From: Ensifer adhaerens
GTDB lineage: Bacteria > Pseudomonadota > Alphaproteobacteria > Rhizobiales > Rhizobiaceae
Length of the DNA: 64,000 nt
Assembly: GCF_002007205.1 (NCBI RefSeq)
Contig: NZ_LAZS01000012.1
Coordinates: 806,001-870,000, forward strand
Direction of reading: 5' to 3'
A model generated the notes under the pieces. That model made no database searches and had not been told where the DNA came from. It saw only the letters and a list, made by a program, of their open reading frames with translations. Shown here piece by piece: positions 36,723 through 45,237 of this stretch (the stretch's first letter is position 1; the number at the start of each line of letters is the position of its first letter). Made by a program: the position numbers and the translations under genes.

Positions 36723-37790
36723 ATGCAGCCCCTTCGAATTCTGGGAATTGGTCTCGCCTGCGCCTATCTCGCCGCCTGCGACGACAAAACTGAAGTCGCG
36801 TCGTCGTCGCCGCAGCAGGTTCGGGCCATCAGCGCCTCACAGGCCGAGTATCAGCCCAGCGCCGCGATCACCGGGGAGGTGAAGGCGGGAATTCAGTCCG
36901 AACTATCCTTCCGCGTCAGCGGCAGGGTGATCGAGCGTCTTGTCGACGTCGGAGCGCATGTGCGCGCCGGCGAGGTCCTCGCCCGCCTCAACGACACCGA
37001 ACAACGGGCAGATGTGGAGGTCGCGCGAGCCGGGCTTGAGTCGGCACAGGCGATCGTCAAGCAGAAGATGCTGACCTTTGAGCGGTACGAGGCGCTCTTG
37101 CGCTCGCGCTCTATCTCGCAGTCGACCTTCGATCAGACAGACAAGGAGCTGCGGACGGCGCAAGCGGCGCTGGAGGCCGCCGAAGCGGCGCTGGCGACGG
37201 CCAAGGACGCCTTGTCGCACACCGAACTGAAGGCCGACGCGGCCGGCATCATCACTGCACGCGACATAGAGGTCGGTCGCGTGGTTTCGGCGGCGCAACC
37301 CACCTTCACACTCGCCCATGACGGCCCACGAGATGCGGTCTTCAACGTCTTCGAGGCCTTCTTCATGGACGGGCGACCGCTGAGCGAAGTCGATGTTGCG
37401 CCGGTCGCGGATCGGTCGCTCGGAGCGCAAGCCACCGTTAGGGAAATCGCTCCCTTCATCGACACGAAAACCGGAACGATCCGCATCAAGGTGGCGCTGC
37501 CGGAAGACGCACAATGGCCGCTTGGCACGCCCGTGGTCGGGGAGTTCCGTTCCCCGGCGCGCATGGGGATCGTCCTGCCAGCGAGCGCAATTGCCTCCGC
37601 CCTGGGCGAGCCCGCCGTGTGGCGCATCGACCCCGCAAACCGCTCCGTCGCCCTGCGGAAGATCGCGGTCGCCAGGTACCGTCAACGTGATCTGATCGTC
37701 GCCGGCGGGGTCGCCCCGCACGACCTGATCGTCGCCGAAGGCGGCAAGTTCCTCAGGGAAGGCCAGGCCGTGGCCTGGGAGGGCAACTAA
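36723..37790 (+). CDS. RND efflux periplasmic adaptor, lipoprotein (first)
   Basis: 355 residues from ATG 36723 behind ACGGAG. The lipoprotein signal is LACAYLAAC with the acylated Cys in LAAC-DD. The membrane-fusion protein layout is present: lipoyl half-motifs (SFRVSGRVIERLVDVGAHVRAG), a coiled-coil hairpin (~85-165), and a beta-barrel domain with VREIAPFIDTKTGTIRI. It links the inner-membrane pump to an outer-membrane channel; no channel gene is present here. Confidence 0.9.
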   Translation: MQPLRILGIGLACAYLAACDDKTEVASSSPQQVRAISASQAEYQPSAAITGEVKAGIQSELSFRVSGRVIERLVDVGAHVRAGEVLARLNDTEQRADVEVARAGLESAQAIVKQKMLTFERYEALLRSRSISQSTFDQTDKELRTAQAALEAAEAALATAKDALSHTELKADAAGIITARDIEVGRVVSAAQPTFTLAHDGPRDAVFNVFEAFFMDGRPLSEVDVAPVADRSLGAQATVREIAPFIDTKTGTIRIKVALPEDAQWPLGTPVVGEFRSPARMGIVLPASAIASALGEPAVWRIDPANRSVALRKIAVARYRQRDLIVAGGVAPHDLIVAEGGKFLREGQAVAWEGN

Positions 37791-37791
37791 C

Positions 37792-38889
37792 ATGCTTCAC
37801 TCCCGTACCCACCTCTCGTTTTCACTTCTGGCAGCACTCGCGGTTCTCGTCGGCTGCGATCAGGACGCCGGTACTGGTGAGGCCACAAGGCCGCGCCCCG
37901 TCAAGTCCGTCGCGGCAAGTGCAGCGCCGGCGGAACTGTTGCGCCTGCCTGGTATCGTCCAGGCCAGGGTCGAGACCGATCTTGCATTCCGAACATTGGG
38001 GCGTGTGGTATCGCGCAAGGTGAATGTCGGGGATCTTGTGCGCGCCGGCGACATCGTGGCCGAAATCGACCCAATCGCTCTTGAGCTTGCGGTCCGGAGC
38101 GCCGAAGCCGATCTGCGCAACGCTGAAGCGCAGTTCGAGAACGCCTTGTTGACGCAGGACCGCAAGCGGAGGCTTGCCTCGACGAGCGCCGCGAGCATCG
38201 CCGATCTGGACCTTGCCGATCAGGCGCTGAAATCGGCGTGGGCGAGCGTCGGAAAGGCAAATGCTGGCCTCGACAAGGCGCGCGAGCAGCTTGGTTATGC
38301 CGTATTGAAAGCCGAGTTCGATGGTGTCGTCACCGCCACCTCTGCCGAAGTCGGACAAACGGTGACCGCCGGTCAGCCGGTCCTGAGACTCGCGCGCCTC
38401 GATCAGCGCGACGTGGTCGTCGATGTTCCGGAAGCCTATCTCAGATCCTTGCACCTGGGGGATCGGTTCGACGTTGCCCTGCAGCTCGACGAGTCGCTGC
38501 GGACCTCCGGCGTCCTGCGCGAGATCGGCCCGCAGGCCGATGCGAATACCCGCACCCACAGGCTGAAAATCGCCATCGATCAGGCGCCGGAGGTCTTCCG
38601 GCTTGGAGCGGTGGTGACCGCGGCGCCACCAGACGTCCAGCAAGGGGCGCCGATCGGCGTGCCTGCAACGGCCGTCGTCAAGAAGGACGGCGCCGACCAT
38701 GTCTGGGTGGTCGATCCGGCGACCCATGCCGTTTCGTTCAGATCCGTGCGGCTCGACACCTCCTCCACTGACATCCGTACCGTCCGAATCCTCTCCGGGC
38801 TCAAGGAGGGGGAAAAGGTCGTCGTCGCCGGCGTCAATGAACTTGCCGAGGGGCAGAGCGTGAGAAGCGAACAGGAGCACCGCCCGTGA
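37792..38889 (+). CDS. RND efflux periplasmic adaptor, lipoprotein (second)
   Basis: 365 residues, starting two bases after the first adaptor stops. The lipobox is AVLVGC. Domains mirror the first adaptor: lipoyl motif (FRTLGRVVSRKVNVGDLVRAG), coiled coil (~85-165), and beta-barrel (VLREIGPQADANTRTHRL). Two different adaptors for one pump occur in some RND systems, where they form a mixed hexamer. The stop overlaps the pump start (GTGA). Confidence 0.9.
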   Translation: MLHSRTHLSFSLLAALAVLVGCDQDAGTGEATRPRPVKSVAASAAPAELLRLPGIVQARVETDLAFRTLGRVVSRKVNVGDLVRAGDIVAEIDPIALELAVRSAEADLRNAEAQFENALLTQDRKRRLASTSAASIADLDLADQALKSAWASVGKANAGLDKAREQLGYAVLKAEFDGVVTATSAEVGQTVTAGQPVLRLARLDQRDVVVDVPEAYLRSLHLGDRFDVALQLDESLRTSGVLREIGPQADANTRTHRLKIAIDQAPEVFRLGAVVTAAPPDVQQGAPIGVPATAVVKKDGADHVWVVDPATHAVSFRSVRLDTSSTDIRTVRILSGLKEGEKVVVAGVNELAEGQSVRSEQEHRP

Positions 38890-41800
38890 AAAACTTCAAT
38901 CTTTCGGACTGGGCGCTCGAGCACCGCTCGCTCGTCTGGTATTTCATGATCATTTTCGCAGTGGCGGGAGCCTTTGCCTATCTGAGCCTCGGCCGCGAAG
39001 AGGATCCATCCTTCACGATCAAGACGATGGTGATCCAGGCGCAATGGCCCGGCGCTACCGCGCAGGAAGTGACGCAGCAGGTTACCGACCGCATCGAAAA
39101 GAAGCTGCAGGAACTCAATAATCTCGAGCACACCCGCAGTATCACGACCGCCGGCCAGACGATCGTTTTCGTCGATCTGTTGCCGGAGACGAATGCGCAG
39201 GATGTAAAGCCCACCTGGTCGCGAGTGCGCAACCTGATCGATGACATCAAGCACGAGTTCCCTCAGGGCGTCATTGGTCCGTTCTTCGATGACCAGTTCG
39301 GGGACGTCTACGGCAATATCTTTGCCTTCACGAGCGACGGGCTCAGTCACCGGGAGTTACGGGACTTCGCGGAAGACGCCCGGACCCAGATCCTCAAGAT
39401 CGCCGACGTCGGCAAAGTCGAGATCGTCGGGGCGCCGGACGAGGTCATCTATCTCGAATTCTCCACCCGCAAGATCGCTGCCCTCGGCCTCAACCGCGCG
39501 GACATCATTGCCACGCTGCAGGCGCAGAACGCCGTTACCCAGTCGGGTTTTGTCCAGACGGGACCGGAACGCGTCGCATTGCGGGTCGGTGGGCGCTTCA
39601 TCTCTGAAGACACCTTGCGGGGCATCAATCTGAGGGTAAACGACCGGTTCTTCCCGCTGACGGACGTCGCCACGATCACCCGCGGCTATGTGGATCCGCC
39701 GACCTCGCTCTTCCGCTTCAACGGCAAGCCGGCCATCGGGCTCGCGATTGGTATGAAGACCGGCGGTAACCTGCTTGCCTTTGGCGAGGCGCTCGAAAAG
39801 ACGATGACCGGGATCGTTCAGGATCTTCCGGTCGGCGTCTCGGTCGAACAGGTATCCGACCAGCCGACAGTCGTTCACGAGGCCGTGGGTGGTTTCACGA
39901 AGGCCCTGTTCGAGGCGGTCGCCATCGTGCTCGCGATCAGCTTTATCAGTCTCGGTTTCCGGGCAGGCCTGGTCGTGGCGATCGCGATCCCGCTGGTTCT
40001 CGCCATCACCTTTATGGTGATGCTCTATTCGGGCATTTCACTGCAACGAATCTCGCTCGGTGCGCTCATTATCGCACTCGGTCTTCTCGTCGACGACGCC
40101 ATGATCGCGGTCGAAATGATGGTGGCACGGCTGGAAATGGGTGACAGTCTCAGGAAGGCCGCCACCTACGTCTACACGTCCACTGCCTTTCCGATGCTGA
40201 CCGGCACGCTCGTGACCGTCGCGGGCTTCATACCGGTCGCCTTCAACAAGAGCAGCGCCGGCGAATTCACCTTCACCCTCTTCGTCGTGATCGCGGTATC
40301 GCTCGTCGTCTCCTGGATCGTTGCCGTCCTGTTCACGCCTCTCATCGGCGTTACCTTGCTGCCGAAGACCATGAAGAAGCATGCCGAACACAAGGGCCGG
40401 TTCGCGAGGGCATTCTCGAGCATGCTGCAATTCTGCCTGCGCTGGCGCTGGATGACGATCCTCGCGACCGTTCTTCTCTTCGCAGGTTCGCTCGCGGGTC
40501 TGACATTGGTGCCGCAGCAGTTCTTCCCAAGCTCTGACAGGCCGGAACTGATCGTCGACTGGAACCTGCCGCAGAACAGCTCGATTGCCGAAACGAGCCG
40601 TCAAATGGCTCAGTTCGAGCGCGAGATGCTGGCCGGAAACCCTGCGGTCGATCACTGGTCGACATATGTCGGAAGGGGCGCGCCGCGCTTCATCCTTTCC
40701 TTCGACGTGCAGCCGGCAGACGTTTCCTTCGGTCAGACCGTTATCGTCGCCAAGGAGCTCGACGCCCGCGACAAGCTGAAACAAGAAGCAGAAGCTTACC
40801 TCCAGAAGACCTTTCCCGGCACGGACGCCTATGTGAAGCTGCTGGAAATCGGACCGCCGGTCGGCAAGCCAATTCAGTACCGCGTGTCGGGCGAAGACCT
40901 CCAGACGGTGCGCGACCTGGCACTGAAGCTGGGGTCTGTCATCGGTGCCCATCCTTCCCTCAAGAATCTCGCCTTCAACTGGAATGAACCGGCACGCGTC
41001 GTAAAGATCGACGTGCTGCAAGACAAGGCGCGGCAGCTCGGTGTCTCGTCCCAAGACATCGCGATGGCGCTCAACGCCGTCGTACAAGGTGACGCCGCAA
41101 CGCAGGTCCGCGACGACATCTATCTGGTCGATGTCGTCGGTCGCGCCTCGGAAAAGGAGCGCGGCTCGATCGACACGCTGCTCGACCTGCAACTGCAGAG
41201 CAGCAGCGGTCGGTCGGTTCCGCTCTCATCGGTCGCAACGTTCCGTTACGAGCTCGAACAGCCGACGATCTGGCGGCGCGACAGGGTCCCGACCATCACG
41301 ATCAAGGCCGGAATCAGTGGTACCACGCAGCCGGCGACCATCGTGAAGGCGCTCGCCGACAAGGTTGCTGCGTTCGAAAAGACGCTGCCGGCTGGCTATT
41401 CCGTTGCAGTCGGCGGCGCGGTCGAAGAAAGCGCCAAGTCGCAGGGTCCGATCGCCACGGTGGCGCCCGCTATGCTCCTTATCATGGCGACCCTGCTGAT
41501 GATCCAGCTTCAGAGCTTCCACAGGCTCTTCCTCGTCTTCTCGGTTGCCCCGCTGGCCCTCATCGGTGTCGTGGCGGCTCTGCTCTTCAGCCATGCCCCG
41601 CTGGGCTTCGTCGCGCTCCTCGGCGTGCTCGCGCTGGTGGGCATCCTCATCCGTAACTCCGTGATCCTGATCGTGGAGATTGAAGAATTGCGGGCGGCTG
41701 GAAAGTCCCCATGGAAGGCGGTGGTGGAGGCGACCGAACACCGTATGCGGCCGATCATGCTTACGGCCGCCGCCGCCACATTGGCATTGATCCCCATCTC

Positions 41801-41936
41801 GCACGAAATCTTCTGGGGCCCGATGGCCTACGCGATGATGGGGGGCATTGTCGTGGGAACGGCGTTGACACTTCTCTTCCTGCCGGCACTCTATGTCGCC
41901 TGGTTCCGGATCCCGCGTGAAGTCGAGCAACACTGA
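38886..41936 (+). CDS. RND multidrug efflux pump, inner-membrane transporter
   Basis: 1016 residues from GTG 38886. It is a complete AcrB/HAE1-like permease: first helix LVWYFMIIFAVAGAFAYLSL, porter domains (EEDPSFTIKTMVIQAQWPGA), the proton-relay helix with GLLVDDAMIAVEMMVARLE, and 12 membrane spans in two repeats. The N-terminus and the ERIEK-like spacing resemble the branch that pairs with two adaptors. It expels drugs or other toxic compounds using the proton gradient; substrates are unknown. Confidence 0.93.
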   Translation: MKNFNLSDWALEHRSLVWYFMIIFAVAGAFAYLSLGREEDPSFTIKTMVIQAQWPGATAQEVTQQVTDRIEKKLQELNNLEHTRSITTAGQTIVFVDLLPETNAQDVKPTWSRVRNLIDDIKHEFPQGVIGPFFDDQFGDVYGNIFAFTSDGLSHRELRDFAEDARTQILKIADVGKVEIVGAPDEVIYLEFSTRKIAALGLNRADIIATLQAQNAVTQSGFVQTGPERVALRVGGRFISEDTLRGINLRVNDRFFPLTDVATITRGYVDPPTSLFRFNGKPAIGLAIGMKTGGNLLAFGEALEKTMTGIVQDLPVGVSVEQVSDQPTVVHEAVGGFTKALFEAVAIVLAISFISLGFRAGLVVAIAIPLVLAITFMVMLYSGISLQRISLGALIIALGLLVDDAMIAVEMMVARLEMGDSLRKAATYVYTSTAFPMLTGTLVTVAGFIPVAFNKSSAGEFTFTLFVVIAVSLVVSWIVAVLFTPLIGVTLLPKTMKKHAEHKGRFARAFSSMLQFCLRWRWMTILATVLLFAGSLAGLTLVPQQFFPSSDRPELIVDWNLPQNSSIAETSRQMAQFEREMLAGNPAVDHWSTYVGRGAPRFILSFDVQPADVSFGQTVIVAKELDARDKLKQEAEAYLQKTFPGTDAYVKLLEIGPPVGKPIQYRVSGEDLQTVRDLALKLGSVIGAHPSLKNLAFNWNEPARVVKIDVLQDKARQLGVSSQDIAMALNAVVQGDAATQVRDDIYLVDVVGRASEKERGSIDTLLDLQLQSSSGRSVPLSSVATFRYELEQPTIWRRDRVPTITIKAGISGTTQPATIVKALADKVAAFEKTLPAGYSVAVGGAVEESAKSQGPIATVAPAMLLIMATLLMIQLQSFHRLFLVFSVAPLALIGVVAALLFSHAPLGFVALLGVLALVGILIRNSVILIVEIEELRAAGKSPWKAVVEATEHRMRPIMLTAAAATLALIPISHEIFWGPMAYAMMGGIVVGTALTLLFLPALYVAWFRIPREVEQH

Positions 41937-41937
41937 C

Positions 41938-43236
41938 ATGACAATTTCCAGCTTCTCTTTCCCCGGGCGAAACGACGCCCGGGGACCGCAACGGACTGCC
42001 CGGCCATACCGGATCGCTGCAAGATATGTGTTCCGGCGGAGGACGCTTGCTTCCCTGCTGGTGCTTTGCCTCCTCGCACCCGGCTGCGCGACGCGGGTGG
42101 AGAATGTCCTTCAGCCTCCCGAAGTGGCCGCCCGCGACGCCAGCAGGGTGAACATGCTGGTGGCTACCACACGCAAGCCTTCGGACAACCCCGGTAAACT
42201 CTATACAGGCGAGCGCGGAACGGCAATCTCGCTCAACAGCGTCGCCGTCTCCGTTCCTCCAGATCGGGACCGCAAGATCGGCGAGGTGCAGTGGCCTTCG
42301 CGCGTGCCTCCGAATCCGGAAAGAGAATTCGCGGTACTCGACGTTACCAAGGCCGACTCCGAACGTCAGGCGCTCGAGTGGTTTCAAAAAAATCGAAACG
42401 CCAAGCGTCAGGTGCTCATCTTTGTACACGGCTTCAACAACACCTATGCCGATGCCGTCTTCCGCCTGGCGCAAATCGTTCACGACTCGGGAACGGATGC
42501 CGCACCAATCCTGTTCACTTGGCCGTCGCGAGGGCGCGCGTTCGATTATCTCTATGACAAGGAGAGCGCCAACTATTCGCGTCGCGCCTTGGAGGATCTG
42601 ATCCTTCAGGTCGCAAAAAGTCCCGATGTTCAAGACGTGACGGTTCTTGCTCATTCCATGGGAGGTTGGCTCGCAGCAGAGGCGCTGCGGGGCGTCGCAA
42701 TGCGCGAAAAATCAATCCCGGCGAAGGTCAGGAATGTCATTCTGGCATCGCCGGACATCGACATCGACGTGTTTCGTCGTCAGTTCGTCGAAATGGGGCC
42801 AAAGCGACCGCACTTTGCGATCTTGACATCTACACGCGACAAGGCGCTCGAGGCCTCTCGCTGGCTCTCGGGCGGGGTGGACCGTGTCGGTGGATCCGAT
42901 CTTAGGCCCTATGCCTCCGTTCTTGAAGAACTGGGGGTCTCGGTCATCGACACCAGTGGCATCGCGACCAAAGATCCGCTCGGCCACAATACCTTCGCCG
43001 ACAGCCCTGAGATCGTACGCATGCTCGGGCGTCGGCTGGCCGGTCAGACGCTGGTGGGTGGAGAGGCGACGTTGGCGGATCGTGTGGGGGTCGCTGCCGC
43101 CAATTTCGCCGGGTCGGCAGCGCGCGTGGCCGTAGCCGCTCCAGTCGCTGTCATCAGCGGCGAAGCTCGCGAAGTCTTGAAGCGCGAGCTAACCCCGTCA
43201 ACCGGCCAGATGGTGGACGGACAGATCGCGTACTAA
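41938..43236 (+). CDS. Lipid-anchored alpha/beta hydrolase, DUF900 family
   Basis: 432 residues from ATG 41938, one base after the pump stop. A basic N-terminus and hydrophobic stretch end in a lipobox-like LLAPGC. The alpha/beta-hydrolase core has LIFVHGFNNTYADA (oxyanion loop), the nucleophile elbow LAHSMGGW, and a candidate His in DPLGHNTF. A disordered/amphipathic tail follows. Such hydrolases trail some efflux operons in rhizobia; substrate unknown. Confidence 0.83.
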   Translation: MTISSFSFPGRNDARGPQRTARPYRIAARYVFRRRTLASLLVLCLLAPGCATRVENVLQPPEVAARDASRVNMLVATTRKPSDNPGKLYTGERGTAISLNSVAVSVPPDRDRKIGEVQWPSRVPPNPEREFAVLDVTKADSERQALEWFQKNRNAKRQVLIFVHGFNNTYADAVFRLAQIVHDSGTDAAPILFTWPSRGRAFDYLYDKESANYSRRALEDLILQVAKSPDVQDVTVLAHSMGGWLAAEALRGVAMREKSIPAKVRNVILASPDIDIDVFRRQFVEMGPKRPHFAILTSTRDKALEASRWLSGGVDRVGGSDLRPYASVLEELGVSVIDTSGIATKDPLGHNTFADSPEIVRMLGRRLAGQTLVGGEATLADRVGVAAANFAGSAARVAVAAPVAVISGEAREVLKRELTPSTGQMVDGQIAY

Positions 43237-43271
43237 AGTCAGGAATGTCCAGGCGGGCGGTCAATGTGGTT

Positions 43272-43295
43272 GGCCCTCGCTGTCGCGGGCCTTTT
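43272..43295 (+). terminator. Terminator of the efflux operon
   Basis: GGCCC (43272-43276) pairs with GGGCC (43287-43291), followed by TTTT. Lies 36 bases after the hydrolase stop. Confidence 0.6.
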
Positions 43296-43299
43296 GCTT

Positions 43300-43340
43300 C
43301 ACGGGGCAACGCCGTGACCCGTAGGGTCACACACCCCGTG
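43300..43340. repeat. Nested inverted repeats
   Basis: Inner arms GTGACCC (43314-43320) and GGGTCAC (43324-43330) around GTA; outer arms CACGGGG (43300-43306) and CCCCGTG (43334-43340). Together they could form a long cruciform or hairpin. Nothing else is recognisable in the gap up to 43748. Confidence 0.7.
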
Positions 43341-43748
43341 CTGGCTGTCCCCTGCGTCCCAAGCGCCTGACACCCCCGGCAGCACTTCGCATGGTCATGA
43401 GCATGGGCCAGGGGTGGCGCGCGGACCGCGCCGGCGTTACGTCTCCGTGGGAACTTCGCTTCTTACGAAGATATGCCGCCGCACAGGGATGTCTGTTGCG
43501 CAATGCGTTGCGTCCCGCCTCGTCGGTCCACGCGGATGCATCAACCGGCGCACACCCCATAGTGGGGTTGAGTGCGAGCGCAAGAACGGGCATCGTTTCA
43601 CCGTCGATGGCCGAAATTTTTACAATCAGCCTCGTTGATGACGCGCAGTTCATTTCTCACGCCACCGATACCGCATACTGCTTCGGCTGCAACACGAGGC
43701 CGGATGTTTCAGAGGCCCGAGACCCACACATTGTCGCCCCCCCTCACC

Positions 43749-44639
43749 TCACCTGCCCGGCCTCGCCAGCGACCGGGCAATGTCGATGATGTCGTCCCGA
43801 GACGCTGTCGGGTCCTCCTTGTTCCAGGCGACCCCAAGCCCGATCTTCAGATCGACCCCGCGCACGGGCCGAAGTTCGAAACCACGGTTCGGCAAGTCCT
43901 TCGTCCATTCCGGCGCAAAGCCGATGCCGAGGCCGGCGGAAACGAGCGAGACCAGCGAGAAGGTATCGTCACAGCTGTAGGCGATGTTGCCGGTCAGCCC
44001 ATGGGTCTCGAACATCTCGGAGAAGTACCGCTCGGAGTAGGAGAGGTTCTGACGGGAGAAGGCGATGATTTTCTCTCCCGTCAGGTCCTCGATATCGATC
44101 TCGCTTCGAAGGGCGAGCGGGCTGGTCTTTTCGACCGCCAGCAGATAGCGCTCATGCGCGATCGAGAAGAAGCGCAAGGAGCCGATGTTTTCGACCGGGC
44201 GGATGAAACCGAGATTGATCTGGCCGTTTTCCAGTCCCCGGATGATGTCGCTCGTCGAGCCGCTCGTTACGTGCAGCGCCACATCCGGAAACTTCCGGCC
44301 AATACGCGATAGAAACGCCGGCAACACCCCTATCGTCGCAGGATAGACGGTTCCGATCTTGATTGTCCGCGCCGCCCTGCCGGCAACAGACCGCGCCACG
44401 TCCATCGACAACCCGACATCGCCGATAATCCGGACGGCTCGATCGTAGAAAGCCTCTCCTGCCCGCGTCAGCTCGACCCGGCGCGTCGATCGCTCGAGCA
44501 ACCTTACACCTAGCTCCTTCTCCAGTGCCTGGATGTGGGCACTCAACGCCGGCTGGGCAATGCACATCCGAGCAGCCGCTCGGTTGAAATGCAGTTCCTC
44601 GGCCACCGCGACGAAGAACGAGAGTTGGCGAAGTTCCAT
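43749..44639 (-). CDS. LysR family transcriptional regulator (orphan)
   Basis: 296 residues. The N-terminal winged helix is standard (FFVAVAEELHFNRAAARMCIAQPALSAHI, quoted only as a landmark: RAAARMCIAQPALSAHI). The C-terminal substrate-binding-like domain has IKIGTVYPATIGVLPAFL and SAGLGIGFAPEW. LysR proteins of this branch often govern aromatic catabolism or efflux. No divergent or adjacent target gene exists here, since the efflux operon converges on it and a mobile-looking locus lies upstream. Confidence 0.9.
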   Translation of the reverse strand: MELRQLSFFVAVAEELHFNRAAARMCIAQPALSAHIQALEKELGVRLLERSTRRVELTRAGEAFYDRAVRIIGDVGLSMDVARSVAGRAARTIKIGTVYPATIGVLPAFLSRIGRKFPDVALHVTSGSTSDIIRGLENGQINLGFIRPVENIGSLRFFSIAHERYLLAVEKTSPLALRSEIDIEDLTGEKIIAFSRQNLSYSERYFSEMFETHGLTGNIAYSCDDTFSLVSLVSAGLGIGFAPEWTKDLPNRGFELRPVRGVDLKIGLGVAWNKEDPTASRDDIIDIARSLARPGR

Positions 44640-44774
44640 GAATGCTCCGACTCCAGTCCAGTTTCCGCATACGCGCGGAGGGCGAATTCATAACCAGCTG
44701 AACACAACTTTTATCATCTTTCCGTATAGAATAGCCAGTTATTTAATTCGACACGCAATGGTCATGTGAATGCC

Positions 44775-45032
44775 ATGACACCGCGTGATCTACTAGCTTG
44801 GAATGTTAGAAAATTGAGGGTCAAGCGCGGCCTCTCACAAGAACGGCTTGCGCTTGAAGCTCAATTAGAGCGGGTGTCCATTTCTCAGCTTGAGCGGAAG
44901 CAGGTGAATCTCGGAATAGATTCACTCGGAAAAATCGCCGCGGTTCTCGAATGCAAAATCTTCGAGCTGTTGATCGAACCGCAAAACGGCGAAGAAGCGC
45001 CGGTGAATCTTCCTAGAGGTCGGAAAAGATAA
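44775..45032 (+). CDS. Small Xre-family DNA-binding protein
   Basis: 85 residues from ATG 44775 (GTG 44766 is an alternative). Single Xre helix-turn-helix: VRKLRVKRGLSQERLALEAQ and SISQLERKQVNLGIDSLGKI. The upstream gap and the gene are more AT-rich than the neighbourhood, a sign of transfer. It precedes the nuclease-NTPase gene by 205 bases on the same strand; small Xre proteins often repress defence genes placed directly downstream. Confidence 0.87.
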   Translation: MTPRDLLAWNVRKLRVKRGLSQERLALEAQLERVSISQLERKQVNLGIDSLGKIAAVLECKIFELLIEPQNGEEAPVNLPRGRKR

Positions 45033-45237
45033 ATCTTAGCGCTGTCTGCCGGACGGGCTAGAGTACGGCGCATTCATCCAGCCGGACTATCCGAAAAGTT
45101 CGGACATTGCCCGGCGATCATTCCAGACACTCCTTATCGGTGGATGGCATCAATAGAAGTTGCGCGAAAGAAGGACACGCAACTGTCTTGTGATGTACTT
45201 TCCTGCACACGTTTCACGGCACAGCCTAGGCAGAGAA

